IMG/VR virus record: IMGVR_UViG_3300031825_000043
Coordinates: 1 to 39,447 of that record
Length of the DNA stretch: 39,447 nucleotides
Reading direction: 5' to 3' (one strand)
Origin: a virus
Shown in pieces: positions 6,072-14,186 of this stretch. The notes under the pieces were generated by a model that saw only the letters and a list, made by a program, of their open reading frames with translations, did no database searches and was not told the DNA's origin. Each line of letters begins with the position of its first letter. The first letter of the stretch is position 1. The position numbers and the translations under genes were made by a program.

Positions 6072-7496
6072 ATGGCGCTGTGCAAGCTGGGCCAACTCGC
6101 GGCCGAGGACAAGACGCTCGGCGGCACTAGGGTCATGGCTGCCGCTGTGGCCTCCCGCGTTCTGCGCGAGGCTGGCCACGACATCGGCCCCACCACGGTG
6201 AAGGATCACCGCGCCAACCGGTGCGCCTGCGCCCGGCCCACCGTGGACGACATCGTGGCCCCACCCGCCGGTGTGCCCGAGGCGTCCCGCCGTGACCCGC
6301 TGCAGCCACCGGCCGGCTGGTCACCCCGGGCGGAGTACGACACCACCGAGGGCGGCTACATCGTCTCCCCGGCGTGGGCGGACGGAGAACCAGAACCAGC
6401 CGAGGATGAACTGCTGGCCGAGCGGGGCATGGACCCGGCCCGGTGGACCGTCACCAGCGTTCGGTACTCCGAGTGGGAGCAGTCCAAGCGGCTAGAGAAC
6501 GGTGACCGGGACGTGATCACCCTGCGGGCCAAGCGGGTGAACATCGCCCCGCGGCTGCCGGGTGGCATGTCGGTGACCGCGGAGGACCTGCTGCCGCTGT
6601 TCGACAGCGCACGGCGCCAGCTTGACCCGCTGCGCCACCCCAAGCGCACCGTGATGGGTGCCCCGGGTGTGTTCGTCCACGCCGGCGGGGACTACCAGCT
6701 CGGCAAGACCGATGGCGACGGTGTGGACGGCACCGTGAACCGGTTCATGGACGCCCTGGACTACGGCCGCGACCGGTTGGCCGCGCTGCGCAGGGACCAC
6801 CCGGTGGACACCATCGCCCTGCCGCACCTCGGTGACTGCATCGAAGGGTACGTTTCACAGGACGGCCGCAACCGCAACCGCACCACCCTCGCCACGTCCG
6901 AACAGGTGGACCTGCTGATCCACCTGCTGTGTGAGCAGGTGGCGCACTACGCCCCGTTGGCTGACCGGCTGGTGGTGCCGATCATCCCCGGCAACCACGA
7001 CGAGGAAGCACGCCAGCCGGACGGCCTCGAGCACCACTCCTGGGCCACGTTCGCCGCGAAGCAACTGCGCCGCACCCTGCGGATGGCCGGCAGTGCGTAC
7101 GACCACGTACGAATCGTCACCCCGGCCGCGGGTGAGCTGACCCTCACCCTGGACCTGGGCGGTGTCCGCACCCTGATGGGTCACGGCCACTACCACGGGC
7201 CCGGCAAGGCCCACGACTGGTGGCAGGGCCAGGGCCACGGCCTGCAGCTGGCTGGTGACGCCACCCTGTACCTCGAGGCGCACCACCACCACCTGTGGTT
7301 GCAGCAGCTCGGTGCCAAGACGGCGCTGGGTATTCCTGCGTTGGAGGGTGAGTCGCGGTGGTGGCGGCACCGGAAGGGCCAGCAGTCGCCGCCGGGCATG
7401 GTGACCATGCTGGTGGGTGAGCACCTGGGTAGGCCGGTGACGTTCCGGGACGGGCACACGGTCCGCACGGGCTGGGATCACCTGGCGGTGGCGTGA
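6072..7496 (+). CDS. HTH-metallophosphoesterase fusion (calcineurin-like)
   Basis: 474 residues from ATG 6072, which has gagaggcag upstream; the frame is open back through the tRNA but that part is not coding. Residues 1-60 look like an HTH domain (VMAAAVASRVLREAGHDIG then TTVKDHRANRC). Residues about 200-400 carry calcineurin-like motifs in order: GDYQLGK (Asp207), HLGDCIEG (Asp255), IPGNHDE (307-310) and GHGHYHG (370-373). Such two-metal enzymes include the Mre11/SbcD nucleases, so nuclease or phosphodiesterase action on DNA is the leading guess. The first motif has D-x-Q in place of D-x-H. Confidence 0.8.
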   Translation: MALCKLGQLAAEDKTLGGTRVMAAAVASRVLREAGHDIGPTTVKDHRANRCACARPTVDDIVAPPAGVPEASRRDPLQPPAGWSPRAEYDTTEGGYIVSPAWADGEPEPAEDELLAERGMDPARWTVTSVRYSEWEQSKRLENGDRDVITLRAKRVNIAPRLPGGMSVTAEDLLPLFDSARRQLDPLRHPKRTVMGAPGVFVHAGGDYQLGKTDGDGVDGTVNRFMDALDYGRDRLAALRRDHPVDTIALPHLGDCIEGYVSQDGRNRNRTTLATSEQVDLLIHLLCEQVAHYAPLADRLVVPIIPGNHDEEARQPDGLEHHSWATFAAKQLRRTLRMAGSAYDHVRIVTPAAGELTLTLDLGGVRTLMGHGHYHGPGKAHDWWQGQGHGLQLAGDATLYLEAHHHHLWLQQLGAKTALGIPALEGESRWWRHRKGQQSPPGMVTMLVGEHLGRPVTFRDGHTVRTGWDHLAVA

Positions 7497-7618
7497 TGTG
7501 CACGCTGTTCGGGCACCGGTGGCGCCACGTGTGGCCGCGCATTGACCCAGTATCGGGTGAGCTTCGGGTGCGCGTGTGGGCGGCGTGCCGGCGCTGTCGA
7601 GCGAGGAAGTGTCACTGA
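7496..7618 (+). CDS. 40-residue Cys-rich protein
   Basis: The ATG overlaps the stop of the phosphoesterase (TGATG), and the stop overlaps the next possible ATG in the same way. The peptide begins MCTLFGHRWRHVW and ends ACRRCRARKCH. A single C..H and CRRC..C set could bind one zinc ion. Small proteins of this look are common between larger actinophage genes. Function unknown. Confidence 0.55.
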   Translation: MCTLFGHRWRHVWPRIDPVSGELRVRVWAACRRCRARKCH

Positions 7619-7635
7619 TGCGAGAGGAAACGACG

Positions 7636-7740
7636 ATGGGTGAGGTGCTTACCTTTGGGCGCCACCGAGGCCCCTACCGCCCTGAGACAGAGGGCACCCC
7701 GCTGGCCGAACAGGAACCAGACGCCCGAGGGAGTGAGTGA
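7636..7740 (+). CDS. 34-residue hypothetical protein
   Basis: The frame opens at ATG 7618, but ATG 7636 has the better ribosome-binding site (gagaggaaac). The product reads MGEVLTFGRHRGPYRPE and is hydrophilic. Low certainty because of its length. It may be followed by an 18-codon Cys-rich frame (7733-7789, MSDPACPLCGDYSCGC) using a GTGA-type overlap. Confidence 0.35.
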   Translation: MGEVLTFGRHRGPYRPETEGTPLAEQEPDARGSE

Positions 7741-7785
7741 CCCGGCGTGTCCGCTGTGTGGTGACTACTCGTGCGGGTGCGCCCT

Positions 7786-8112
7786 CTAGGCGGTGTGGCG
7801 GCGGTGCAGCTGCACCCCGTTGCCCCTGGTGGGCCTGCCCGCGTCGAGTGCCTTCCCGGACGGCGTGATGACGTACGTGTCCGCGCCGGCATGCTGGGCG
7901 AGACCGGAGAACACGAGGAGCCGTAACGCACCGCGCGGGTCGGCGCCACGCGTCCCGGCCACGAGCAGGTCGTCACCCACGGCCCATGTGCCGCCCTGCT
8001 CGGCCAGCACCTCAAGGGCGTAGAGAACCTGCACCGCGTCGGGTCCCCAGAACCGGTGTGCTTCCAACCACTCGTCGTACGTGGCGGGTGTGGTGGCGGA
8101 CAGGTACCTCAT
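7786..8112 (-). CDS. Winged-helix-like hypothetical protein
   Basis: 108 residues, second gene of a reverse two-gene cassette; its ATG overlaps the stop of the upstream gene (ATGA). Sequence pattern TYDEWLEAHRFWGPDAVQV, then LEVLAEQGGTWAVGDDLL, then ALRLLVFSGLAQHAGADTYV suggests a small winged-helix fold (helices followed by a beta-wing), possibly DNA-binding. Driven by the repeat promoter at 8356-8384. It lies just ahead of terminase in the opposite orientation. Confidence 0.6.
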   Translation of the reverse strand: MRYLSATTPATYDEWLEAHRFWGPDAVQVLYALEVLAEQGGTWAVGDDLLVAGTRGADPRGALRLLVFSGLAQHAGADTYVITPSGKALDAGRPTRGNGVQLHRRHTA

Positions 8113-8348
8113 GGCGTGGGCCTGTAGATGCGGGCCTGGGTGAGCGCCATCCGCACATCAGCAATCAGGACCTCGGCGTCGAGGTGGTTGCCGGCGCGGG
8201 CCGCGTTGTCGGCCTGCGTGGTCCACAGTTCGGCGCGGTCCAGCCACGCCTCTCGCATGTCTGCGGCGAAGGCTCGGCGCTGCAGCTCGGTGGCTGCGAA
8301 GTCGGGTGCGGCCGGGAAGGGCCGCACGGTCAGGGTCTCGGTCTCCAT
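8109..8348 (-). CDS. Helical hypothetical protein, leaderless start (METET)
   Basis: 79 residues. The chosen ATG at 8348 lies 7 bases after the predicted -10 (TATCGT), so the transcript would start at or next to the ATG. The upstream extension to 8384 would lie inside the promoter and is rejected. N-terminus METETLTVRPFPAAPDFA, then a long helix (LQRRAFAADMREAWLDRAELW) and a second helix near the end. The opening codons ATGGAGACCGAGACC copy the phage's usual ribosome-binding motif. Function unknown. Confidence 0.65.
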   Translation of the reverse strand: METETLTVRPFPAAPDFAATELQRRAFAADMREAWLDRAELWTTQADNAARAGNHLDAEVLIADVRMALTQARIYRPTP

Positions 8349-8355
8349 GTCTGCA

Positions 8356-8384
8356 ACGATACACACTGCGCAGTGCGTACGCAA
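8356..8384 (-). promoter_or_regulatory. Reverse promoter with three 11-bp phased repeats
   Basis: On the minus strand: -35 TTGCGT (8384-8379), 17 bp spacer, -10 TATCGT (8361-8356). Three adjacent 11-bp units, TGCGTAGTGCT, TGCGTACGCAC and TGCGCAGTGTG, span 8394-8362 without gaps. The 12-bp palindrome CACTGCGCAGTG lies at 8364-8375. Drives the 8348-7786 cassette. Confidence 0.75.
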
Positions 8385-8459
8385 GCACTACGCACCACAT
8401 TTCTCAACACTGCGCGCCAGGTGCGCGCACCCCAAGCGCCAGGAGCGCAGGAGGAAACC

Positions 8460-8972
8460 ATGGCCCCGGCCGCACCGCTCACCACCGACGAACACGCCCG
8501 CATCCGAGCCATGCACGCCGCCGGCCACTCACTCGGCCAGATCGCCGCCGAGCTGGGCCGGTCCAAGTCCACGGTGTCGAAGTTCGCCCGGGAGCAGAAC
8601 CTCACCTGGGGCAACGCCCGCACCGCCGCCGCCACCGAGGCGAAGGTGGCGACCAACCGGGATAAGCGCGCCGCCCTTGAGACCAGGTTCCTGGACGAGG
8701 CGGCGTTGCTGCTGGACGCCCTCCACACCCCGCACACGGCGTTCAACTTCGGCGGCAAGGACAACACGTACGAGGAGCACGAGCTGCCGGAACCGGATGT
8801 GCAGTCGAAGCGGACCCTGATCCAAGCCGCCGGCACCGCGGTGGACAAGGCCGTGAAGCTCGCGGAGGTGGACAAGGCCGGCGCGGGCGCTGAGGCCGGC
8901 AAGTCGATGATCGGCGCCATGTTCGCGGCCCTGCGGGTCACGAACCTTCCCGACACCCCGGAGGATCCGTGA
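8460..8972 (+). CDS. terS: Terminase small subunit
   Basis: 170 residues from ATG 8460 with aggaggaaacc upstream. N-terminal HTH: TTDEHARIRAMHAAGHSLGQ, then IAAELGRSKSTVSKFAREQN (about residues 8-47). A central helical region follows (LETRFLDEAALLLDALHTP) with a C-terminal oligomerisation-like part. The small subunit recognises phage DNA and presents it to the large subunit. The position immediately before terL, with a GTGA overlap, supports the call. Confidence 0.85.
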   Translation: MAPAAPLTTDEHARIRAMHAAGHSLGQIAAELGRSKSTVSKFAREQNLTWGNARTAAATEAKVATNRDKRAALETRFLDEAALLLDALHTPHTAFNFGGKDNTYEEHELPEPDVQSKRTLIQAAGTAVDKAVKLAEVDKAGAGAEAGKSMIGAMFAALRVTNLPDTPEDP

Positions 8973-10267
8973 GTTACAGGCTCACCGGGGTGCTGTCCCC
9001 GAAGCAGCACGCCTCCCTGCTCGCCTCCAACCGACGCAGCAACTGGTGGACCGGCGCGATCCGGTCCGGCAAGACCATCGCCTCCCTGCTCAGGTGGCTG
9101 CAGTACGTCGCCAACGAGGCACCCGCCGGCGGTGAGCTGTTCATGGTCGGGCAGACGCTGCAGACCATTGAGCGGAACCTCATCGGACCGCTGCAGGACC
9201 CGTCGATCTTCGGCGACCTCGCACAGTACGTGATACACACCCCCGGGCAGACGTTCGTGTGGATCATGGGCCGCCGGGTCGCGTTGATCGGCGCCACCGA
9301 CGTGAAGGCGTTCCGCCGCATCCGCGGTGCCACCGGTGCTGGCGCGTACGTCGATGAGGGGTCGCTACTCCCGAAGGGCTTCCTGACCGAGCTGCTGGGC
9401 CGCCTGTCGCTGCCCGGCGCCAAGCTGTTCGGCACCACCAACCCTGACGGCCCGGCGCACTGGCTCAAGGTCGAGTTCCTGGACCGGGCCGAGAAACTGG
9501 ACCTGGCGCACTTCACGTTCACCCTGGACGACAACCCGTCCCTACCTTCCGCGTACGTGTCCGCGATCAAGGCCGAACACCAGGGCCTGTGGTACCGCCG
9601 GCTGATCCTTGGCCAGTGGGTGGCCGCCGAGGGCACCGTGTACGAGGCATGGAACCCGGACGTGCACGTGGTGAAGATGCTGCCCCACATCGACCGGTGG
9701 TTCGCGGTCGGCATCGACTACGGCACCACGAACCCGTTGGACGCCATCCTGCTAGGCAGGGGTACCGAAGCGGACGGCATCACCCGCCTGTACGCCGCCG
9801 CCGAACACCGGCACGACCCGAAGGTGGCAAAGGTCCGCCTCACCGACGCCCAGCACTCCCAGCAGTTGCAGTCCTTCCTTGCTGAAGCGAACCGGTGGGA
9901 CGGCACCGACGACACCGGGGTGCGGCCAGACTTCACCGTGGTGGACCCCTCCGCTGCGTCGTTCATTGAGCAGCTGCTGGCCGACCGGGTGCACGGCATC
10001 ACCCCCGCCGACAACGAGGTGCTGGACGGGATCCGCACCGTGTCGTCGCTGCTGGCCACCGACCGGATGCGGGTCCATGAGTCCTGCAAGCCGCTGATCA
10101 GCGAAATGGCGTCCTACTCGTGGGATGACAAGGCCACCGAGCAGGGGCAGGACAAGCCCTTGAAGGTCGCAGACCACGCCGCCGACGCCCTGCGTTACGG
10201 CATCCACACCACCCAGGCGCTGTGGCGCCCCCACATTGGAAGGCTGATCACCAGTGACGCTGCCTAA
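8969..10267 (+). CDS. terL: Terminase large subunit (ATPase-nuclease)
   Basis: 432 residues from GTG (GTGA overlap). Walker A GAIRSGKT (29-36), Walker B with catalytic acid GAYVDEGS (about 126-133), coupling motif FGTTNPDGPAHWL, and an RNase H-like nuclease half with GIDYGTTNP, FTVVDPSA and DHAADALRY. This motor pumps DNA into proheads and cuts the concatemer. The closest visible type is the PBSX/Terminase_6-like group used by many headful-packaging siphophages, but cos versus pac cannot be decided here. The 3' end overlaps the portal start by 14 bases. Confidence 0.95.
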   Translation: MSYRLTGVLSPKQHASLLASNRRSNWWTGAIRSGKTIASLLRWLQYVANEAPAGGELFMVGQTLQTIERNLIGPLQDPSIFGDLAQYVIHTPGQTFVWIMGRRVALIGATDVKAFRRIRGATGAGAYVDEGSLLPKGFLTELLGRLSLPGAKLFGTTNPDGPAHWLKVEFLDRAEKLDLAHFTFTLDDNPSLPSAYVSAIKAEHQGLWYRRLILGQWVAAEGTVYEAWNPDVHVVKMLPHIDRWFAVGIDYGTTNPLDAILLGRGTEADGITRLYAAAEHRHDPKVAKVRLTDAQHSQQLQSFLAEANRWDGTDDTGVRPDFTVVDPSAASFIEQLLADRVHGITPADNEVLDGIRTVSSLLATDRMRVHESCKPLISEMASYSWDDKATEQGQDKPLKVADHAADALRYGIHTTQALWRPHIGRLITSDAA

Positions 10268-11747
10268 GGACGACACCGCTTGGCCGCCGGCCAGTGCGCA
10301 CAGCCAGAAGCTGGCGGAGTGGTCGGCGTGGTATTCCGGCGACCCGGACCAGCTGGGCGGTTTCTACGGCCCGATCACCGGCCCCAACACCAGGCCGGCA
10401 CAGTTCGCCGGCGGTGTGGTCGGACGGCTGGCCCGCTGGTTCTGGGGTGTGCCCACTGCGGCCGGTGAGCAGCGGTCCAAGCTGCACGTGCCGTTGGCCG
10501 CTGACATCTGCGGCACCTCCGCGGACCTGCTCTACTCCGAGCCGGTGAAGCTCACCTCCACGGACAAGACCACCGCCGGCGTGCTGGCCGACCTGCAGGA
10601 GCAGGGCCTGGACGCCCGCCTCCACGAAGGCGCCGAGGTGTCCGCCGCCCTGGGTGGGGAGTACCTGCGGACCGTGTGGGACAAGGACGTGTCTCCGCTT
10701 CCGTGGACCGAGGTCGCCCACCCGGACGGGGCGCTCCCCAGGTTCCGCAACGGCCGGCTGGTCGAGGTGACCTTGTGGTCCGAGCTGGCACACCAGACCG
10801 ATGGGGTGGTGCATCGTCTGCTCGAGCGGCACGAGGCCGGGGTCATTGAGTACGCCCTGTACGCCGGGACGGGCACCAACCTGGGCAAGCGGGTGCCGTT
10901 GGCCGAGCACCCGGACTCGGAGTTCGCCGCCCTGCTGGTCAACGCAGACGGGTTGCAGCCCACGGGCCTGTCCCGCATCGCGGTGGCGTACGCCCCGAAC
11001 ATGCTGCCCAACCGGCTGCACCGGCACTCCCCGGAGGGCCGTTCCGACCTGCAGGGTGTGGAACCGTTCCTCGACGCCCTGGACGAGGCGTACAGCTCGT
11101 GGTGGCGTGACATCAGGCACGGCAAGGCCCGCATCCACGTGCCGGCGTCCCTGCTGGACACCAACGGCCCCGGCACCCCTGGCGGGATGGACTTGGACCG
11201 TGAGGTGTACGTCCCGATGGAGGGCGTGTTGGCGAAGGTCACGGACGGCAGTCTCCCGATCCACGTGCAGCAGTTCGCCATCCGGGTGGATGCGCACCTG
11301 CAGACCTGCCAGGACTGGACCAAGACGATCATTGAGTCGGCCGGGTACTCCACCGGTTCGCTGTCCGACGACGGCGGCGCCAAGACGGCCACGGAGGTAC
11401 GGTCGGAGGAGCGCCGGTCGTACATGACCCGCGGTAAGAAGGCCCGCTACCAGACGCAGGCGCTTCGGCACCACCTGGCGGTCCAGCTCGAGGTGGCCGC
11501 CCAGCTGGGTCAGCGGGTGAAGCCGGACGATTTCCAGGTGGAGTTTCCGGACGGGGTGCAGGAGTCGGCGCTGTCGATCGCCCAGACGGCGCAGGCGCTT
11601 CGGCTCGCGCAGGCGGCGTCAGTGTCCACGGTCGTGAAGATGGTGCACCCCGAGTGGGAGCAGCCCGCCGTGGACGCCGAGGTCGGGAAGATCCTGGCCG
11701 AGGAGACTGGTGCCCTGGTGCCGGTTCCGAACGATGCTGGTTTCTGA
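10254..11747 (+). CDS. Portal protein (SPP1 gp6-like)
   Basis: 497 residues from GTG. Features of the SPP1-type portal family: LHVPLAADICGTSADLLYSEP, a central stem/crown part with YVPMEGVLAKVTDGSLPIHV and FAIRVDAHLQTCQDWTKTI, then GAKTATEVRSEERRSYMTR. Twelve copies form the ring through which DNA enters and leaves the head and to which connectors bind. Length is normal for the family. Confidence 0.9.
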   Translation: MTLPKDDTAWPPASAHSQKLAEWSAWYSGDPDQLGGFYGPITGPNTRPAQFAGGVVGRLARWFWGVPTAAGEQRSKLHVPLAADICGTSADLLYSEPVKLTSTDKTTAGVLADLQEQGLDARLHEGAEVSAALGGEYLRTVWDKDVSPLPWTEVAHPDGALPRFRNGRLVEVTLWSELAHQTDGVVHRLLERHEAGVIEYALYAGTGTNLGKRVPLAEHPDSEFAALLVNADGLQPTGLSRIAVAYAPNMLPNRLHRHSPEGRSDLQGVEPFLDALDEAYSSWWRDIRHGKARIHVPASLLDTNGPGTPGGMDLDREVYVPMEGVLAKVTDGSLPIHVQQFAIRVDAHLQTCQDWTKTIIESAGYSTGSLSDDGGAKTATEVRSEERRSYMTRGKKARYQTQALRHHLAVQLEVAAQLGQRVKPDDFQVEFPDGVQESALSIAQTAQALRLAQAASVSTVVKMVHPEWEQPAVDAEVGKILAEETGALVPVPNDAGF

Positions 11748-12000
11748 CCCGTACGACGCGTGGGAGCCCAGGTATTCACCGGATGTGATCCTCTCTGGCG
11801 GCCCGTCACCGCAACCCTGCGACGTGGAAACGTTACTGCAGGCCCTCCCAGAGTCTCGGCCGGTAGGATTCACCGCAGACCACAAGGCGTGGAAACGTCG
11901 CTGCGTGCACTGTGACCGGCTGGGGGTCCGCGGCTTCACCCGCACCCCGGACGGGCTGATGTGCACCAACACAAGGGCGTGCGAACGCAGGAGGGGGTAA
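11734..12000 (+). CDS. Small zinc-finger-like protein
   Basis: 88 residues starting MLVSDPYDAWEPRYSPDVI; it overlaps the portal 3' end by 14 bases, and a start at 11710 is possible. The C-terminal part has CVHCDRLGVRGFTR and CTNTRACERRRG, four cysteines fit to hold a zinc ion. Small zinc proteins between portal and MuF genes are seen in other actinophages. The function is unknown and the ribosome-binding site is weak. Confidence 0.6.
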   Translation: MLVSDPYDAWEPRYSPDVILSGGPSPQPCDVETLLQALPESRPVGFTADHKAWKRRCVHCDRLGVRGFTRTPDGLMCTNTRACERRRG

Positions 12001-12003
12001 CCG

Positions 12004-13098
12004 GTGCCGGTCAGCAGACGCGACGCGGAAGGCCTCGCCGCGCAGGTGTCCTCCATGTACGCCGACGCTGAGGTGCGGCTGTTGGCCCTGATCGGCAAGC
12101 ACTTGGCTGCCGGACATGACGCACCCGGGTGGGCTGAGGCGAAGCTTGCGGAGCTGCAGATGCTGCGCCGGCGCGCGGACGCCATCATGGCGCAGACCAC
12201 GACCGCGGCTGTTGCTGCGACTGCGGCGGCGGTGCACACAGCGTATCTGCGTGGTGCTGCCGCCGCTGAGGACGACCTGAGGAAGCTGGGCAAGGACACC
12301 GCCGGTGTGCGCCCGCGGCAGGCCGAGCGGGCCACACTGGCCCTGGCCCGGGCGTTGCAGGACACGTTGCACGGTTTCCCCTTCCCGGTGGTGCGGCAGG
12401 TCGCTGACGCGTACCGGGACGCGGTGGCCAGGGCTGTGTCCGGCACGTTGACGGGTGCGTCCACCAGGTTGCAGGACGCACAGGTGGCGTTGGACGACCT
12501 GGCCCGCCGTGGCCTGTCGGGGTTCACCGACACGGCCGGGCGCCGGTGGTCGCTGCAGTCATACGTGGAGATGGCTACCCGCAGCGCGACCGCACAGGCC
12601 GCGGTGCTGGGTCACCTGGACCGCCTCGAGGACGCCGGAATCAACCTGTTCGTGGTGTCTGACTCGCCGCGGGAGTGTTCTAGGTGTCAGCCATGGGAGG
12701 GGCGCATCCTTTCCCGCGGCCCGGTCGCGGTTCTGCAACGCAACGTGCTGACCGGGGCCATGGAACGCATCGACGTAGACGGCACTGTGGAGCAGGCCAC
12801 TTCGGCGGGACTGTTTCACCCCAACTGCACACACTCTCTGTCTGGATTTTTGCCGGGTGCTACCCCGTTGGGCCGGGGCACAGCTGACCCGCGGGGGTAT
12901 GCGGCGCAGCAGGAGCAGCGCAGGCTCGAGCGTGGTGTGCGGGAGTGGAAGCGACGGGAGGCTGTGGCGTTGACCCCGGAGGCGCAGTTGCTGGCTCGCG
13001 TGAAGGTGCGGCAGTGGCAGGGTCGGGTGCGTGAGCATGTGGCAGCCAATGATCTGCCGCGGAAGCGGAACCGGGAGTCACTGACCGCCGCGCGCTAG
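12004..13098 (+). CDS. MuF-like minor capsid protein
   Basis: 364 residues from GTG. Mostly helical N-terminal region, then the hallmark C-terminal part: NLFVVSDSPRECSRCQPWEG and AGLFHPNCTHSLSGFLPG, the phage minor capsid 2/MuF signature with conserved cysteines and histidine. MuF proteins are injected or internal head components that sit by the portal. It follows portal as usual. Overlaps the reverse gene at 13095 by 4 bases. Confidence 0.85.
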   Translation: MPVSRRDAEGLAAQVSSMYADAEVRLLALIGKHLAAGHDAPGWAEAKLAELQMLRRRADAIMAQTTTAAVAATAAAVHTAYLRGAAAAEDDLRKLGKDTAGVRPRQAERATLALARALQDTLHGFPFPVVRQVADAYRDAVARAVSGTLTGASTRLQDAQVALDDLARRGLSGFTDTAGRRWSLQSYVEMATRSATAQAAVLGHLDRLEDAGINLFVVSDSPRECSRCQPWEGRILSRGPVAVLQRNVLTGAMERIDVDGTVEQATSAGLFHPNCTHSLSGFLPGATPLGRGTADPRGYAAQQEQRRLERGVREWKRREAVALTPEAQLLARVKVRQWQGRVREHVAANDLPRKRNRESLTAAR

Positions 13099-13304
13099 CG
13101 TCCGCCGTAGTTCACGCACACCTCTGCGTGGTACTGGTCGGACCACGTGGCGCAACACCGGCGCCTCCACCGCTGAGGAATTGCCGGACGGGACGCGCTG
13201 CCGCAAGTGCAGCGCACGGTCCCGAGTGGCCCGAGTACATCCATGTTCACCGTTGCGGTCTTGCCGCAGCGCGGGCACTCCCACGGCGAAGTGTTCGACG
13301 TCAT
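13095..13304 (-). CDS. Zinc-ribbon protein, last gene of reverse cassette
   Basis: 69 residues from ATG 13304 (gagagga upstream); the longer frame to 13337 is not preferred. Starts MTSNTSPWECPRCGKTATV, followed by RCTCGSAS and CC...C pairs: a typical CPRCG...CTCG zinc ribbon. Its ATG overlaps the upstream gene's stop (ATGA). Role unknown. Confidence 0.6.
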   Translation of the reverse strand: MTSNTSPWECPRCGKTATVNMDVLGPLGTVRCTCGSASRPAIPQRWRRRCCATWSDQYHAEVCVNYGGR

Positions 13305-13528
13305 GCTGCTGATCCTCTCAAGAGGCGCTGAGCCCACCTGAGCAGAGCGTCAACGATGGTGTGCCCAAGCTCTGCGACCGTGAATCCGAGCAGCAGCCGA
13401 TGCGCCCACAGGCTGCCCCGTAGCGCGTCCATGTAGGCCATGCGCTGGTGGAGCGGCACCCTGTCCTGCACGGCGCACCACGCCAGTTCGGCCATCAGCC
13501 GGTCCTCGGGTGTCGGGCGGTTGCTCAT
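13301..13528 (-). CDS. Small helical protein
   Basis: 75 residues from ATG 13528 with aaggatc upstream. Starts MSNRPTPEDRLMAELAW and has HQRMAYMDALRGSLWAHRLL and a hydrophobic stretch LLLGFTVAELGHTIVDALL that may be a membrane helix or a hydrophobic core. ATGA overlaps on both sides tie it into the four-gene reverse operon. Not recognised. Confidence 0.6.
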   Translation of the reverse strand: MSNRPTPEDRLMAELAWCAVQDRVPLHQRMAYMDALRGSLWAHRLLLGFTVAELGHTIVDALLRWAQRLLRGSAA

Positions 13529-13779
13529 GCTGCTGATCCTTCCATCGTTGCGTACTCCCTGCCCTTCGGCCCATGCCACCCTGGTGCCAGCTGCTGCATG
13601 AAGTCTCCGAGGTTGGGCCGCGGGTGCTGGGCCCGGTATTCGTGGGTTTCGGTGGCGTACCCGATGGCCTCCGCTTCGCAGGCTAGCCACCATGCGTGGT
13701 CTGCTGCCCGCCAGTTGGTGGTGATGTGGTCGCGCCAGTGGTTGCGGCCGATGCGCCGGCCGCGCCGGTCACGCCTCAC
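13525..13779 (-). CDS. Small basic protein
   Basis: 84 residues from GTG 13779 (VRRDRRGRRIGRNHWRDHI), overlapping the upstream gene by 11 bases; the longer frame to 13935 would lie inside that gene. It contains AADHAWWLACEAEAIGYATE and GWHGPKGREYATMEG. The basic N-terminus suggests nucleic-acid contact. The family is unknown and the start is uncertain because no good ribosome-binding site is seen. Confidence 0.5.
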   Translation of the reverse strand: MRRDRRGRRIGRNHWRDHITTNWRAADHAWWLACEAEAIGYATETHEYRAQHPRPNLGDFMQQLAPGWHGPKGREYATMEGSAA

Positions 13780-14050
13780 GGTCCCACAGGCGCCGCGGGT
13801 CCTTGCCAACGACCGGGCGCCATCCAAGGTCAAGCACCTGCCGCACGATCCGCGTAGCGTCCTGCGGGCTGGCGACGTGGCCGAAGTGCGCCCACAGGTC
13901 AGCGGTGGTGACGGCGGGAACCCCGTAGGTCTCACCGTACGCGACTGCCGCGCCGCGTTCGGCGGTGACGATCTGGCAGCGGTGTAGGTGGCTCTCGGTC
14001 ACGTCATGCCCGCCGCACGCCGCGCAGTTGAGTTTCGGTGTGGTCTCCAT
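13769..14050 (-). CDS. First gene of reverse cassette, leaderless start
   Basis: 93 residues starting METTPKLNCAACGGHDVTE, with a CAACG knuckle and HLHRC. The later region reads like a small alpha/beta domain (WAHFGHVASPQDATRIVRQV). The ATG lies 6 bases after the predicted -10 TAGTCT, so the mRNA would be leaderless. The cassette (14050-13095) sits against transcription between MuF and scaffold, as expected for genes expressed in the lysogen. Function not recognised. Confidence 0.6.
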   Translation of the reverse strand: METTPKLNCAACGGHDVTESHLHRCQIVTAERGAAVAYGETYGVPAVTTADLWAHFGHVASPQDATRIVRQVLDLGWRPVVGKDPRRLWDREA

Positions 14051-14056
14051 GCGTAC

Positions 14057-14085
14057 AGACTACGCACTGTCTGCGCAGTGCGCAA
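14057..14085 (-). promoter_or_regulatory. Reverse repeat promoter of 14050-13095 cassette
   Basis: Minus strand: -35 TTGCGC (14085-14080), 17 bp spacer, -10 TAGTCT (14062-14057). Units TGCGCAGACAG and TGCGTAGTCTG are adjacent at 11 bp, with further TGCG copies upstream. The ATG starts 6 bases after the -10. Confidence 0.75.
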
Positions 14086-14147
14086 GCGTTTCGCACCAAC
14101 TTTCTTGGTGTACCATCGCGCGCCCGCGCGCAGTGTAACACCAAGAC

Positions 14148-14177
14148 TTGCGTAGTGGGTGCGTATTCCGGTAGTCT
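14148..14177 (+). promoter_or_regulatory. Repeat promoter of the structural operon (14266 onward)
   Basis: -35 TTGCGT (14148-14153), 18 bp spacer, -10 TAGTCT (14172-14177), expected start near A14185. Units TGCGTAGTG (14149) and TGCGTATTC (14160) are 11 bp apart. It diverges from the reverse promoter about 60 bp away. Its presence before scaffold and capsid suggests extra or separately timed transcription of head and tail genes. Confidence 0.7.
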
Positions 14178-14186
14178 GTGTGACAT

